A stretch of 49,859 nt of DNA from NCBI GenBank assembly GCA_018816985.1, contig JAHIVA010000003.1, positions 1 through 49,859 on the forward strand, written 5' to 3'. Positions 19,491 through 30,232 of this stretch are shown here, piece by piece (position 1 is the stretch's first letter; the number at the start of each line of letters is the position of its first letter). The position numbers and the translations under genes are program-made. The notes under the pieces are model-generated. The model was given only the letters and a program-made list of their open reading frames with translations. It had not been told where the DNA came from and did no database searches. Source of the DNA: Patescibacteria group bacterium. GTDB lineage: Bacteria > Patescibacteriota > Minisyncoccia > Phycocordibacterales > UBA9973.

Positions 19491-19631
19491 CTATTTTAAA
19501 ACACTTTTAAAAAAACTAGAAAACCAATTAAAAACTTCAGAAATAGTTATTCCAAAAAACTTCATCACAAACAAAGAAATAATAAGAAGAATTATAATTT
19601 GAATGAACCCATTTTCCTTACTATTTTTCAT
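19491..19631 (-). CDS. 46-aa small membrane protein (not in the supplied ORF track)
   Basis: MKNSKENGFIQIIILLIISLFVMKFFGITISEVFNWFSSFFKSVLK*. TGTTAAAAT -10-like box 6 nt before the ATG. Confidence 0.55.
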   Translation of the reverse strand: MKNSKENGFIQIIILLIISLFVMKFFGITISEVFNWFSSFFKSVLK

Positions 19632-19671
19632 ACTTTTATTTTAACACACAGTCTCTTGCTGAGGCAAGACT

Positions 19672-20952
19672 TTATTTGAACATACTGGCAGTTGTTGGGG
19701 GTAAATAATTTAACGGATTAAGATAACCATTTGTTGCAGAAACAGGCTGGGTTAAGACTTTCCCTGGACATGATTTGCTTGGAATAGTTTTTATTTCAAC
19801 CGCATCACGGGCATAAACTGAGACATGAAGATGGGGAGCCGTAGAATAGCCTGTATTGCCACTATAAGCGACTATTTGACCCCTTGCTATAGTGTCCCCT
19901 TTTTTCACCTTAATGAGTGATAAATGCCCATAGGTACTCGCTAACCCGTTGTTGTATTTTATAAGTACAAAGCGTCCAAAAGAAACTCCTGGACATTGAA
20001 TATCTGTATCGCCAACTCCATCTACCACTCCATCAGCCATAGCAAAGACCGGCAATGGAGTTCTGGCCCTCAAATCAAATCCATAATGAAATCCGCCGTT
20101 CCTTGGACCATAAGAAGAAGTTATAATAATTGCACTAAGTGGCCAGTTTAATACTCTTCCACTGGGAAGCTTAGACGGATCCAGAATGTATTTTAACTGT
20201 GATTCATAATCTTCCAACTCTTTTTCAAAGGCATCTTTTTTTGCTAATCGATCTTTTAATAATTTTTGATAATTAGCTTCATTGTTTTTTGTTTCCTTGA
20301 GAAGTTTATTTTTATCATTGCTATTTTGGACGACTATTTTTTGCTGATCAGAAAGCTGGGAATGAAGTTTAGTTAGCTTATTTTTTGCGTCAATGGTTTG
20401 TTGCCTGGTGTTTTCTAATTCACCCTTAATTTGTTTTAAATTTGCAATATTATCTCTGATTTTTTCACGAACACTTATTAAATTATCAACATCATTCCAA
20501 ATAGTGGTAAAGTTGTCTCCAGAGAGTAAGATTTGCAAAGCATTATTTTGATCAGCTTCATTCATTTGTTTTAGTCCAAGTTCGATGGCATCAATGTCAT
20601 TATTTATATAATCTTGCTTACTCCCAATATCGAAACTCAAATTTTGGATAGTGAGATTTGTTTTATTAATCTGATTTTGCGTAACGGCGATATCTGCCTT
20701 CAATTTTTTATTGGTTAAATCAAGCTCTTTTAATGATTTACTCAAAGAATCTTTTTGCTGTCCCAAAGTGTCTAGTTGTATCTGATATATTGCTATTTCT
20801 TTTTCCAAATTCTGTATATTAGAATTATTTTGATTTATTTTATTTTGAATTTCCTGAGCAGTTTCCGCATAGGAAAAAACCATCGGATATAAAATTAAAG
20901 AGAATAAAATTATTATCTTAAATAGCTTTTTGTAATCTTGATAAAGTCTCAT
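19672..20952 (-). CDS. M23 (LytM/EnvC-like) peptidase with coiled coil
   Basis: Signal/TM, long coiled coil, then GFHYGFDLRA...YGHLSLIKVKKGDTIARGQIVAYSGNTGYSTAPHLHVSVY. Confidence 0.9.
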   Translation of the reverse strand: MRLYQDYKKLFKIIILFSLILYPMVFSYAETAQEIQNKINQNNSNIQNLEKEIAIYQIQLDTLGQQKDSLSKSLKELDLTNKKLKADIAVTQNQINKTNLTIQNLSFDIGSKQDYINNDIDAIELGLKQMNEADQNNALQILLSGDNFTTIWNDVDNLISVREKIRDNIANLKQIKGELENTRQQTIDAKNKLTKLHSQLSDQQKIVVQNSNDKNKLLKETKNNEANYQKLLKDRLAKKDAFEKELEDYESQLKYILDPSKLPSGRVLNWPLSAIIITSSYGPRNGGFHYGFDLRARTPLPVFAMADGVVDGVGDTDIQCPGVSFGRFVLIKYNNGLASTYGHLSLIKVKKGDTIARGQIVAYSGNTGYSTAPHLHVSVYARDAVEIKTIPSKSCPGKVLTQPVSATNGYLNPLNYLPPTTASMFK

Positions 20953-22345
20953 TTTTTCCTAAAATCTCTGCAATAATAAACGGATCAGGAGATTTATCTA
21001 ATCCAGACAAGGCAAAACGAACCGGGTGCAAGACCTCTCCCCTACTTTCTAAATTATCAGCCAGAGTCATTAATACATTTTTAATATTTTCAACAGTAAA
21101 ATTTTCTTCTTTTATTTGTTCCAATGCTTTAATTACCAATTCTAAATTGTTTTTAATTTTCTCCAAGGAAATATTTTTATAGATAAGTTTTCCTTTATCG
21201 TAGTCTGACTTTTTAAAAAAGAAATCTAACTCCCCTCTCGTAACGATATCCTCTACATCTCCCCACTTAGAAATTCTTTCAAAAATTAACGGTACTAGTT
21301 TTTTTCCAATGTCATTTTGCATTTCTTTCGGCAAATATTCCAAAATACTTTTTTCAATTTCATTTTTGGAAAGTAATTTAATGTGTTCCTTATTTAACCA
21401 ATTAAGTTTATCATCATTCCACTTAGCTCCAGAGCGCTGAATTTTTTTAATATCAAAAACATTAATTAGCTCTTCCCGTGTATAAACTTCTTTTTCTCCA
21501 CCCGGATTAAAACCAAGAAAAGCCAAATAATTTATCACGGCGTCTGATAGATATCCCTCTTTTTCATAATCCAAAATATCTTTAGCACCATCACGCTTAC
21601 TCAACTTTTTATTGCCACTGTCTCCCATGATTGGAGGCGTAGTGACAAATAGCGGAGGAGTGATACCAAAAGCTTCATAGACAGATAAAAATTTTGGGGT
21701 GGAAGAAATAAATTCCTGTCCCCGCACCACATGGGTCACTCCCATTTCTATGTCGTCTACAATGTGCGCAAAATTATATGTCGGATATCCGTCGCTTTTT
21801 ATTAAAATAAAATCATCTAACGCTTCAGTTCCGGCGGAAAGTTCGCCCCAAACAATATCATTCCATTTATAATTTTTTATTTCTGGAATCTTAAAACGAA
21901 GTGGTTTTGTTTCATCCCAAATATCAAACTTTTCAGGTCGGTGTTCTCTATATAAAAAAGGTTTTTTCTCCAGTTCTGCTTTATTACGAAATTGTCCGAC
22001 CTCTTCTTCCGAATATGGATCGGGGTATGCAAACCCTTTATTAATTAAAATTTGCGCATATTTTTTATAAATATCTAATCTTTCCGATTGAATATAGGGT
22101 GCATACAATCCGCCAATATCCGGCCCTTGGTCCCAATTCAACCCAAGCCATTTCAGTGATTTTTGGATATGAAAAATAGAACCTTCCACTTCCCTTTCCT
22201 TATCCGTATCTTCAATACGTAAGATAAATTGACCATTGTTTTTTCTAGCCCACAACCACGCATACAGAGCCGTACGAATATTTCCTACATGAATAAACCC
22301 TGTCGGGCTAGGCGCGAACCTGGTAACAATTTTTTTATCTGACAT
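20918..22345 (-). CDS. gltX: Glutamyl-tRNA synthetase
   Basis: TRFAPSPTGFIHVGNIRTALYAWLWAR, KLSKRDGA. Confidence 0.96.
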   Translation of the reverse strand: MSDKKIVTRFAPSPTGFIHVGNIRTALYAWLWARKNNGQFILRIEDTDKEREVEGSIFHIQKSLKWLGLNWDQGPDIGGLYAPYIQSERLDIYKKYAQILINKGFAYPDPYSEEEVGQFRNKAELEKKPFLYREHRPEKFDIWDETKPLRFKIPEIKNYKWNDIVWGELSAGTEALDDFILIKSDGYPTYNFAHIVDDIEMGVTHVVRGQEFISSTPKFLSVYEAFGITPPLFVTTPPIMGDSGNKKLSKRDGAKDILDYEKEGYLSDAVINYLAFLGFNPGGEKEVYTREELINVFDIKKIQRSGAKWNDDKLNWLNKEHIKLLSKNEIEKSILEYLPKEMQNDIGKKLVPLIFERISKWGDVEDIVTRGELDFFFKKSDYDKGKLIYKNISLEKIKNNLELVIKALEQIKEENFTVENIKNVLMTLADNLESRGEVLHPVRFALSGLDKSPDPFIIAEILGKNETLSRLQKAI

Positions 22346-22361
22346 AAGAGCATTTTAGCAT

Positions 22362-23492
22362 TTATCTCTCATGACTCAAAGCGATATCCACCAAAGCACG
22401 GGCAATTTTTTCGGCTGCACCCTCTTTACTAAAAGCTTTGGCATTTTTCGCCATTTTTTCATAACTTATTTTATCGTTCGTTATTCTTTCAATTTCTCCA
22501 CTTAAAATATTAGCGGTCATATTAGCTTCCTCAATAACACTGCAGGCTCCGGCTCGGGCATAATTAAAAGCATTTTTTCTGGAATGATCAGCATTAGAAT
22601 TTTTAAATGGAACTAAGATTGACGGCACGCCCCAAGAAGCTATTTCAAATAAAGTTGATCCAGCACGAGAAACAATAATGGTTGCCGAGCCAGCTGCCAT
22701 TTTCATTTGTAAGGGATTTAAAAAAGGAAAAGGAAAATATCTTGTTCGGAGACTTTCTCTAGTCAATACAACTTCAGCCTGGCTAGAAACTATTTTAAAC
22801 TTTTTAATCCCGGTTTGATGAATAATCTGATAATTTTTTATTAATCTCGGTAAAGCATCTAAGACAATATTATTGATAAGTTCCGCCCCTTGAGAACCCC
22901 CCAAGATAACAACAACAGGCACTTCTTCTTCAAGTTTAAGATATTCAAGCGCCTCTTTTTTAGTCGCTCTATGTTCTATCTCGGTGCGAATGGGCTGTCC
23001 TATCCAAGCAGTATTTTTTTGAGGAAAATAAGTCGCCGCTTGCTCAAAAGACACAGCTACTTTTTGGGCAAAGTGCCCGGCCCATTTATTTACCCTACCG
23101 GGCGCTGAATCCGATTCATGAATAATAACTGGAATACGTAAAATTCTAGCTGCAAAAATTGTCGGAAAGGATGCATATCCTCCCTTGCCAAAAATAACAT
23201 CGGGGTAAATTGTAAATATTTTAAAAATTGCATTCAGGGTACCAAAAAAAATTTTAAAAATATCAAAAAAGTTTTTCAAAGAAAAATAAGTGCGCATCTT
23301 ACCGGAATCTATTTCTTCATATAAAAGTCTATTTTCTAAGAGCATCTCCTTGTCATAAGGATCATTGGAAAAATAATAGAGTTTCGCCCCAAGAATGTGT
23401 TCAGAATCTATTATTTGATTAACTTTTTGGGCAATAGCGATAATAGGATAAAAATGCCCTCCTGTCCCCCCACCAGTGAAAACTATTTTCAT
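22362..23492 (-). CDS. murG: UDP-GlcNAc lipid II N-acetylglucosaminyltransferase
   Basis: FTGGGTGGHFYPIIAIA, GKGGYASFPTI, HESDSAPGRVNKW, ILGGSQGAELIN. Confidence 0.95.
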   Translation of the reverse strand: MKIVFTGGGTGGHFYPIIAIAQKVNQIIDSEHILGAKLYYFSNDPYDKEMLLENRLLYEEIDSGKMRTYFSLKNFFDIFKIFFGTLNAIFKIFTIYPDVIFGKGGYASFPTIFAARILRIPVIIHESDSAPGRVNKWAGHFAQKVAVSFEQAATYFPQKNTAWIGQPIRTEIEHRATKKEALEYLKLEEEVPVVVILGGSQGAELINNIVLDALPRLIKNYQIIHQTGIKKFKIVSSQAEVVLTRESLRTRYFPFPFLNPLQMKMAAGSATIIVSRAGSTLFEIASWGVPSILVPFKNSNADHSRKNAFNYARAGACSVIEEANMTANILSGEIERITNDKISYEKMAKNAKAFSKEGAAEKIARALVDIALSHER

Positions 23493-23510
23493 AAATATTA
23501 TTTAATTAAT

Positions 23511-24614
23511 CTAAACTGATCTACTTCTGGCGGATAATTTTGATACATTCAACACAATGCCGACAGCCGCCATATAAACCATCAGCGAGGTCCCCCCTTG
23601 ACTCATAAAAACTAAAGGAACTCCGGTCAAAGGAAAAACTCCAATTACTGAAGCAATATGCATAAACGATTGGACTGTAATTAGTATAACAATTCCATAG
23701 ACCAAAAGTCCACTAAAGGAATCTGGAGAGCGGTTGGCAATACGAAAACCTCTCAACATAAAAAGAAGATAAAGAAAGATTGTTAAAGTTGCCCCAATAA
23801 AACCTAATTCTTCACCTAAAACAGCAAAAATAGAATCCCCTTGTGGTTCGGGAAGATAGCCAAATTTTTGAATACTTTGTCCAAATCCACGCCCAAAAAC
23901 GCCACCAGACCCTATGGCAATAAGCGATTGCTGAATTTGATAAGAAGACCCCTGTGCATCTTGTGCCGGATTGATAAAGGTTTTTACCCGTTCCTGTAAA
24001 TAAGGCGTAAAATAAACAAGAGTCCCAAACAATAATCCTGCTCCTAAAATTGTACCTAAAATATATTTAACAGGAACACTGGAAACAAAAAGCATTGATA
24101 TTCCAGTAACTATAATTAAAATAAGACTTTTTGTATCCGGTTGCTTTAATAAAATTAAAGCAATAACTGCAATCATTATTAAAAACGGCAGAACTCCAAA
24201 TTTGAAATCTTTGATTCTACTCTTAGCCCAAGACAACCAAGCCGCAAAATAAATTACAAAAGCAAATTTTAAAAATTCTACCGGTTGAAAAGAAATTGGT
24301 CCCAACTGTATCCATCTTTCTGCTCCACCATGACTCCATCCCAAAGTTGGAATAAAAACTGCTGCAGTTAAAAGTATTGATCCCAAAAAAAAGAAAAAAG
24401 AAAATTTACGCCAAAATTTATAATTTATTTTAAAACAAAAATACATACCTAAAAATCCAAAACCAAAGCCTAAAACCAACTGACTAAAAAGTACTGAATA
24501 AAAAGTTTTCTCATTTTTAGCTAAAATCCCCAAAGAAGCCGAAATAAACATAGCCACCCCAAGTGCCAATAAAAGAAAGACAATTATTAGAAAAAATCTA
24601 TCTGGTTTTTTCAT
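23511..24614 (-). CDS. ftsW: FtsW/RodA/SpoVE-family protein
   Basis: Multi-TM; GGAERWIQLGPISFQPVEFLKFAFVIYFA, YQIQQSLIAIGSGGVFGRGFGQS. AGGTGA SD-like upstream. Confidence 0.92.
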   Translation of the reverse strand: MKKPDRFFLIIVFLLLALGVAMFISASLGILAKNEKTFYSVLFSQLVLGFGFGFLGMYFCFKINYKFWRKFSFFFFLGSILLTAAVFIPTLGWSHGGAERWIQLGPISFQPVEFLKFAFVIYFAAWLSWAKSRIKDFKFGVLPFLIMIAVIALILLKQPDTKSLILIIVTGISMLFVSSVPVKYILGTILGAGLLFGTLVYFTPYLQERVKTFINPAQDAQGSSYQIQQSLIAIGSGGVFGRGFGQSIQKFGYLPEPQGDSIFAVLGEELGFIGATLTIFLYLLFMLRGFRIANRSPDSFSGLLVYGIVILITVQSFMHIASVIGVFPLTGVPLVFMSQGGTSLMVYMAAVGIVLNVSKLSARSRSV

Positions 24615-24618
24615 AAAC

Positions 24619-25674
24619 TCACCTACTAATAATTGTTAAAATTATGCCGATGATAGCAAATATAACTGAAAGGATCCAAAAACGCATTGTTACCTTATAA
24701 GATGGCCAACCAATTGCTTCAAAGTGATGATGAATGGGGGCGAGTTTTAATAATCTTTTACCCCCTCTTAATTTTTTTGAAAAAATTTGTAAAATAACCG
24801 AACCAGAAGTAATAACCAGAGGTAAAGCAATAATTGGAAGAATCAAAACCGAGTCAGTAAGAAAAGCAAAAGTTGCCAAAGTAATAGTAAGACCCATTAT
24901 GCCCGTTTCTCCCATATAAAATCTGGCTGGAGGAATGTTAAACCACAGAAATGCCAAGATTACTCCAGCAATAACTCCAGAAAAAGACGCCAAGTCAATT
25001 TGATTATTCGCATAAGCGATAATAGAATAAGCGGCAAAAATGGAAGCAAAGACTCCTCCGGACAAGCCATCTAGTCCATCAATCACCCCCCCAGAGAAAG
25101 TTGCCAGAGCCACTATAATAAAAAAAGGAATAATAAAAATACCTAAATAAATTTCTCCGCCGAATGGAATATGAATTTCGGTCAGGCCTAATTTATAAAA
25201 AAACCAAAAACCGATAAAAAAAGAAATCAATATTACCAAAAAAGCTTTCCATCTACGCCAAGACTTATCGTCCCGGGCAAATTTACCATTACCATAAATT
25301 TGAATAAGGTCATCCCAAAGTCCGACCAAAGAACCTAAAAGAAGTGTGAAAAAAGGAATAATAGTTTGATTGCGACTCAGAAAATTCATTTTTTCCGTAA
25401 TAGATGATGGAAATAAAATTGATATTAAATAAAAAACAAGAGTCGTAAGTAAAGCAGAAACCCAAATTATTATTCCCCCAATTCGAGGTGTTTTTAATTC
25501 CTCTTTTTCATTGTGTATTTTATGAAAATCTAACGAAGATGTATCTGTATTTCTGGAATATTTTTTCCACATTTTATATTTATAGAAAAAATACGTGGCA
25601 ATTGGGGTAAGTAAAAAACCCAAAAAAAAGGCGAAAGCAGTCGGTAGAAAAATTTTAACTATGTTTATGAGCAT
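24619..25674 (-). CDS. mraY: Phospho-N-acetylmuramoyl-pentapeptide transferase
   Basis: TPRIGGIIIW, GVIDGLDGLSGG, FNIPPARFYMGETGIMGL, APIHHHFEAIGWP. Confidence 0.95.
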   Translation of the reverse strand: MLINIVKIFLPTAFAFFLGFLLTPIATYFFYKYKMWKKYSRNTDTSSLDFHKIHNEKEELKTPRIGGIIIWVSALLTTLVFYLISILFPSSITEKMNFLSRNQTIIPFFTLLLGSLVGLWDDLIQIYGNGKFARDDKSWRRWKAFLVILISFFIGFWFFYKLGLTEIHIPFGGEIYLGIFIIPFFIIVALATFSGGVIDGLDGLSGGVFASIFAAYSIIAYANNQIDLASFSGVIAGVILAFLWFNIPPARFYMGETGIMGLTITLATFAFLTDSVLILPIIALPLVITSGSVILQIFSKKLRGGKRLLKLAPIHHHFEAIGWPSYKVTMRFWILSVIFAIIGIILTIISR

Positions 25675-25734
25675 AAATATAGTATAACATTTAATTTTTT
25701 TGATTAAAATGTGTACTTGTGTTATTCTTTTGAA

Positions 25735-26574
25735 GTGAAAAAAGGAAATATTTTAAATTTTATATGGTTGATAATTTTTCTAATTTTAATTTCTATACCA
25801 ATAGGTACTTCATTCACCTTATATATAAAACAAAGACAGGAAAATAAAATTCTCCATCAAAAACTCCTGGTATTGGAATTAGTTGTTAAAAAAATACAAG
25901 AGAAAGTTGCAGAAAAAAATTATTTAATGGGAAAATTTGACCCATCCCAGAGGGGAGATTTTATTGCTGTCCCCGAGAATTACAGCATTAGCGGGTATAA
26001 AATGTATTTGAGAAAAGAAACCCTAGATGCTTTTTTACAAATGCAGAAAGTGGCAGAAAAGGATGAGGTAGATTTAAGAATAGCTTCAGCTACCAGAAAT
26101 TTTATTTATCAAAAAAATATTTGGAACAATAAATGGACTGGGTTCACTCTAGTAGACGGGAAAAGTTTAGTAAAAAGTATATTAGATGAATCAGCCAGAT
26201 TTAAAAAAATCTTGGAATATAGTGCTGTTCCTGGAACATCTAGACATCATTGGGGCACGGAAATAGATATCAATAACGCTAATCTAGAATATTTTGAAAC
26301 TGAAAAAGGTAAAAAAGTATATGAATGGCTGGTAAAGAATGCTCCGCTTTTTGGTTTTTGCCAACCTTATATTCAAAAAGGAGTTAACCGACCAACGGGC
26401 TACAACGAAGAAAAATGGCATTGGTCTTACTTACCTCTCGCAAAAGATTTTACCCAAGAATATAAAAATTTAATCAACGATGCTGACATTAAAGATTTTG
26501 ACGGGGATAAATATGTCCCTGATTTAAATCTAATTAATAATTACGTATTAGGTATTAATCTAGAGTGCCTTTAA
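25735..26574 (+). CDS. D-Ala-D-Ala carboxypeptidase, VanY/M15-like
   Basis: SATRNFIYQKNIWN..., PGTSRHHWGTEIDIN, EEKWHWSYLP. GTG start chosen: TTGATT-17-TATTCT then 6 nt to the GTG. Confidence 0.85.
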   Translation: MKKGNILNFIWLIIFLILISIPIGTSFTLYIKQRQENKILHQKLLVLELVVKKIQEKVAEKNYLMGKFDPSQRGDFIAVPENYSISGYKMYLRKETLDAFLQMQKVAEKDEVDLRIASATRNFIYQKNIWNNKWTGFTLVDGKSLVKSILDESARFKKILEYSAVPGTSRHHWGTEIDINNANLEYFETEKGKKVYEWLVKNAPLFGFCQPYIQKGVNRPTGYNEEKWHWSYLPLAKDFTQEYKNLINDADIKDFDGDKYVPDLNLINNYVLGINLECL

Positions 26575-26584
26575 TAGATTTTAC

Positions 26585-27136
26585 TTATTCTGTTTCAGTA
26601 GATTCTTCTTCTAAATTCTTAGCCGCTGTTTCAACGGCCTGACTTACTTCGCCGTAATCTTGCAACTCTTCTACTGATTTTATTCCCATAAAAGACAACG
26701 TATCAAAACTTGGCTTATAGATATACCGTCGATTGTCTTTCGAGTCCATAGTTTTTTCTATCAATCCACGCACCGACAATGCCCGCAGGGTAAAACTTGA
26801 ATTTACCCCCCGAATATAATCAATCTCTGCCCGGCTGGCGCCATTTTTATAAAGAACAATAGAAAGCGTCTCCAGGCTCGCCTTAGAAAGTTCTTTATTT
26901 AATTCTTCTTTTTGTAAATCTTCAATTAGCTGACTTAATTCCGGCATCGTACCAAGAGTAACTTCATCAGACTTTTCCAATAAAACTATTCCCCTATTTG
27001 TAAAATTAGTTTTTAAATTTAAAATGGCTGTTTCTATTTCTTCTTTTGAAACTTTTAAAATATCTTGAAGTTTTTTTAAAGAAATTGGTTCGCCTTTAAA
27101 AAAAAGAACAGCTTCGATTTTTTGTTCTAAATTCAT
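26585..27136 (-). CDS. scpB: Segregation and condensation protein B
   Basis: IEAVLFFKGEPISLKKLQDIL...ETLSIVLYKNGASRAEIDYIRGVNSSFTLRALSVRGLIE. Confidence 0.93.
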   Translation of the reverse strand: MNLEQKIEAVLFFKGEPISLKKLQDILKVSKEEIETAILNLKTNFTNRGIVLLEKSDEVTLGTMPELSQLIEDLQKEELNKELSKASLETLSIVLYKNGASRAEIDYIRGVNSSFTLRALSVRGLIEKTMDSKDNRRYIYKPSFDTLSFMGIKSVEELQDYGEVSQAVETAAKNLEEESTETE

Positions 27137-27882
27137 AAAATTTGTTTTTCCATAAAAATATCTCCAGAGTCAATTTCCTGTATAGCGTTAATAATTCCCT
27201 GTCGGACAAGTTCCAGCATAGCCAAAAAACCAATAATAACAACAACTTTTTCTTCTCGAGTAACCTTTTTTCCATTTCCATTAAAATCTTTAAAATTAAT
27301 CTTGAGGGAATTTTCAATTCTGTCTTTTAATTTATCAATCATTTCTTCAAGGCTAACAACTTTTCTCACTTCCACTTTAGGTAAAAATACTTTCTGGGGC
27401 ATTTCACCTAATACATTTCTGGCTAAGGTCATCATAGATTCTTTGGTAATTTGATTGTCCGGTAAAAATACTAAAGTTGTGTGGCCCCAAGCTTGTAAAT
27501 TGTTTTTTCTAGAAAGTGGAGCGAAAATTATTCTCTGACCAAAATTACTTTTTACATTTCCTCCAAGTTTAGTAAAAAGTTCATAAAGACGAAGTCTTTC
27601 TTCTAGATTTTTTATATCACCCTTCTCCTCACTAGTTAAATCTAAATTAGGTAAAAGTGATTTTGATTTAATTAAAAGCAAGGTGGATGCAACTAAAACA
27701 AAATTGGTAATCTCCACCGGTGGAAATCCTCCCAGTTTATTCAGATAACCTAAATATTCTTCAGTCACAGCCGAGAGAGAGACATCATTGATGTGAAGTT
27801 TCCTTTTTTCAATTAAGGTTAAAAGTAAACCAAAAGGTCCCTCAAAATTGTTTGTTTTTATTTTAAAAGTTTCCGTTTCCAC
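27133..27882 (-). CDS. scpA: Segregation and condensation protein A
   Basis: FEGPFGLLLTLIEKRKLHINDVSLSAVTEEYLGYL; adjacent to scpB. Confidence 0.92.
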   Translation of the reverse strand: METETFKIKTNNFEGPFGLLLTLIEKRKLHINDVSLSAVTEEYLGYLNKLGGFPPVEITNFVLVASTLLLIKSKSLLPNLDLTSEEKGDIKNLEERLRLYELFTKLGGNVKSNFGQRIIFAPLSRKNNLQAWGHTTLVFLPDNQITKESMMTLARNVLGEMPQKVFLPKVEVRKVVSLEEMIDKLKDRIENSLKINFKDFNGNGKKVTREEKVVVIIGFLAMLELVRQGIINAIQEIDSGDIFMEKQIL

Positions 27883-27927
27883 CTTTATATTATATAATTA
27901 TTTCCAAATTTTTGCTATCAACAAGAA

Positions 27928-28761
27928 TTACATTACTAAAAATACCAAACCCATAACAATAAAAATAAATGAAGTAATTTTAATTAAAATATGCTTTTCA
28001 TGAAAAACTTTACTACCTGAAATAATTGACCACAATAGAGAAGAAGCTCTTTTGCCACTAGTAATTATAGAAGCAGGAGCATAAACATAAGCAATGCTTA
28101 TTAACACAGAACCAAATCCATTAGAAAATGAATGTACTAAAAAATCTTTTCTTAAAAGATAAGACAAGGGATTCTGTTTGAATTTCCACATAGACATAAT
28201 AAATAAAAAAATTAATAAAAAAACAGAAGTGATAATTTGTTGAGCCGCAACAGAATTATAGTAAGTAATACAATATTTATAAATAGAAATTGTAGCTACA
28301 GCATTAATGGTAGAAAATATAACATAACCAATTCCTTTCTTATTAATACCATGGTTGGTAAGTAAAATAATCAAACCTAAAACTGTTACAAAAATCCCAA
28401 TTAAATTAAAAGTGCTTATTTCATAACCTAAAACCTTATCAACTAAAAGTAAAAGTGGAATTGTCCCAATCATTAGAAATCCTAAAGTACTACGATCTGC
28501 TTTGACTATTGCATGCAGAGAAGAATAAGTTTGGGCTATTTCTAAAATTATTAATAAACAAAAAATTGGAATAGAGGCAGGATTAAATATAAAATCATTT
28601 TTTACGAGAGCAAAAATAATAAATATAATTAAAAGCCAAAACATATTCAAAAAACCAAAAGTATAAATATTTTCCTTATTATGTAAAATTTCCCACTTCC
28701 CAAAAGAAGAGGATATCTCATCAAAAAAAGTTCCAATAGTGGCTAAAATTACACCAATCAT
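27928..28761 (-). CDS. EamA/DMT-family transporter
   Basis: 277 aa with about 10 hydrophobic segments in EamA arrangement. Confidence 0.75.
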   Translation of the reverse strand: MIGVILATIGTFFDEISSSFGKWEILHNKENIYTFGFLNMFWLLIIFIIFALVKNDFIFNPASIPIFCLLIILEIAQTYSSLHAIVKADRSTLGFLMIGTIPLLLLVDKVLGYEISTFNLIGIFVTVLGLIILLTNHGINKKGIGYVIFSTINAVATISIYKYCITYYNSVAAQQIITSVFLLIFLFIMSMWKFKQNPLSYLLRKDFLVHSFSNGFGSVLISIAYVYAPASIITSGKRASSLLWSIISGSKVFHEKHILIKITSFIFIVMGLVFLVM

Positions 28762-28764
28762 GTT

Positions 28765-30198
28765 TTATTCATATTCCTCAATAAATTTATACAAAAGCCT
28801 AACTGGTGTACCAAGGGCACCGATAGCAAGATTTTCACCAGTCATAGAGGTCATTCTAGGAGCAATATCTAAATGCGCCCATTTTGGAATTCTACCATCT
28901 TTGGATTGGTCTTTGATAAATTGGTAGAGAAAAATTGCTCCATAAATCGCCCCGCCAGAACGAGAATCTTTGTTGTGAATATTAGTAAAATCTCCAAAAG
29001 TTCCCTTTATTTCATTTTCATATTCTTCCCACATAGGCAAACGCCAAACATAATCCCCAGTTTTTTCTCCTTTTTCTTCAAGGTCTTTAGCTAATTTATC
29101 GTCATTAGAAAACAAAACAGAGGCTCTCTCCCCAAGCGCCACCATTGCTGCACCCGTTAGGGTTGCAATATTTATTACAACTTTTGGATTATATTTCCCT
29201 GCATAAGTTAAAGCATCTGCCAAAATCACTCGGCCTTCCGCATCGGTGTTTAATATTTCAATTGTTTGTCCAGACATAGAACGAATCACATCTCCCGGAT
29301 GATAACTTTTTCCAGAAGCCATATTCTCCACAGCTGGAATGAGCCCAATTACATTCTTTTTTAATTTCATTTTAGCTATTAAGACAATCGCATGAATTAC
29401 CGCTGAGCCCCCAGACATATCCATATTCATGCCAGAAAGAGAGGACGAGGGTTTTAAATTTATTCCACCCGTATCAAAAGTTACTCCTTTCCCTACAAGC
29501 ACAATCGGTTTATCTGTTTTTTTGCCTCCTTCGTATTCCATAATAATAAATTTTGATTCTTCATCTGACCCTCGTCCAACAGAAAGGATAGCTCGCATAT
29601 TTTCTTTTTCCATCTCCTTTTCGCCAAGCACCGTAACTTTTACTGGTAAATTTTTTACTGCTTCTTTTGCTTTCTTCGATAAAATTTGCGGAGTCATATC
29701 TCCGCCAGGCATATTTGAGAGAGAACGAGTTTTATTTACCTCCTCAGCAATAATACTTCCTTTCAAAATAGCTTTTTGTATTTCTTTATTTACTCCTAAA
29801 ATAAAAATTTCCTGAATTAAGGAAAAGCCTTCCTTTGGTGGAGTTTTATATTCATTAAATTCATAATTGGCAAAATCAAGCTGAGAGCCGATAATTTCTC
29901 CAAGCTCTAGGTTAGATAGTTTTATGCTGCTGAATTTGAAATCATTAAAATTGAAAGCAAGCTTTTTTGTTTTGGTGCTTTTAGCCATAACAACCATTTT
30001 GCGCACTAATAAAAATAGCTTTCTTAAATTTATTTTTCCTTCCTCGTCGCATTTCAAATAAAGAGTTTTTACTCCATTTTCTTTTACAATTTCATCACTT
30101 ACTTGTGGTGAGCTTGTCGAACCATTTTTTGAGCCAATAGACACAAAAAGCACCTCCCCCGGCACTCCTTTTGCGCTATCTTTAAAGGTAATTTTCAT
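28765..30198 (-). CDS. pepA: Leucyl aminopeptidase (M17)
   Basis: VGKGVTFDTGGINLKPS, NTDAEGRVILADAL, GAMVALGE. Start moved to MKITF (30198): TACAAT 6 nt upstream. Confidence 0.93.
   Translation of the reverse strand: MKITFKDSAKGVPGEVLFVSIGSKNGSTSSPQVSDEIVKENGVKTLYLKCDEEGKINLRKLFLLVRKMVVMAKSTKTKKLAFNFNDFKFSSIKLSNLELGEIIGSQLDFANYEFNEYKTPPKEGFSLIQEIFILGVNKEIQKAILKGSIIAEEVNKTRSLSNMPGGDMTPQILSKKAKEAVKNLPVKVTVLGEKEMEKENMRAILSVGRGSDEESKFIIMEYEGGKKTDKPIVLVGKGVTFDTGGINLKPSSSLSGMNMDMSGGSAVIHAIVLIAKMKLKKNVIGLIPAVENMASGKSYHPGDVIRSMSGQTIEILNTDAEGRVILADALTYAGKYNPKVVINIATLTGAAMVALGERASVLFSNDDKLAKDLEEKGEKTGDYVWRLPMWEEYENEIKGTFGDFTNIHNKDSRSGGAIYGAIFLYQFIKDQSKDGRIPKWAHLDIAPRMTSMTGENLAIGALGTPVRLLYKFIEEYE
30101..30123. 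repeat. Interspersed element in pepA (core tgagcttgtcgaa)
   Basis: Encodes NGSTSSPQ on the minus strand; core matches 12/13 with 32764-32776 in aspS. Confidence 0.55.
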
Positions 30199-30232
30199 TT
30201 TGATATTGTACACTAAAATATGCTATTATCAA

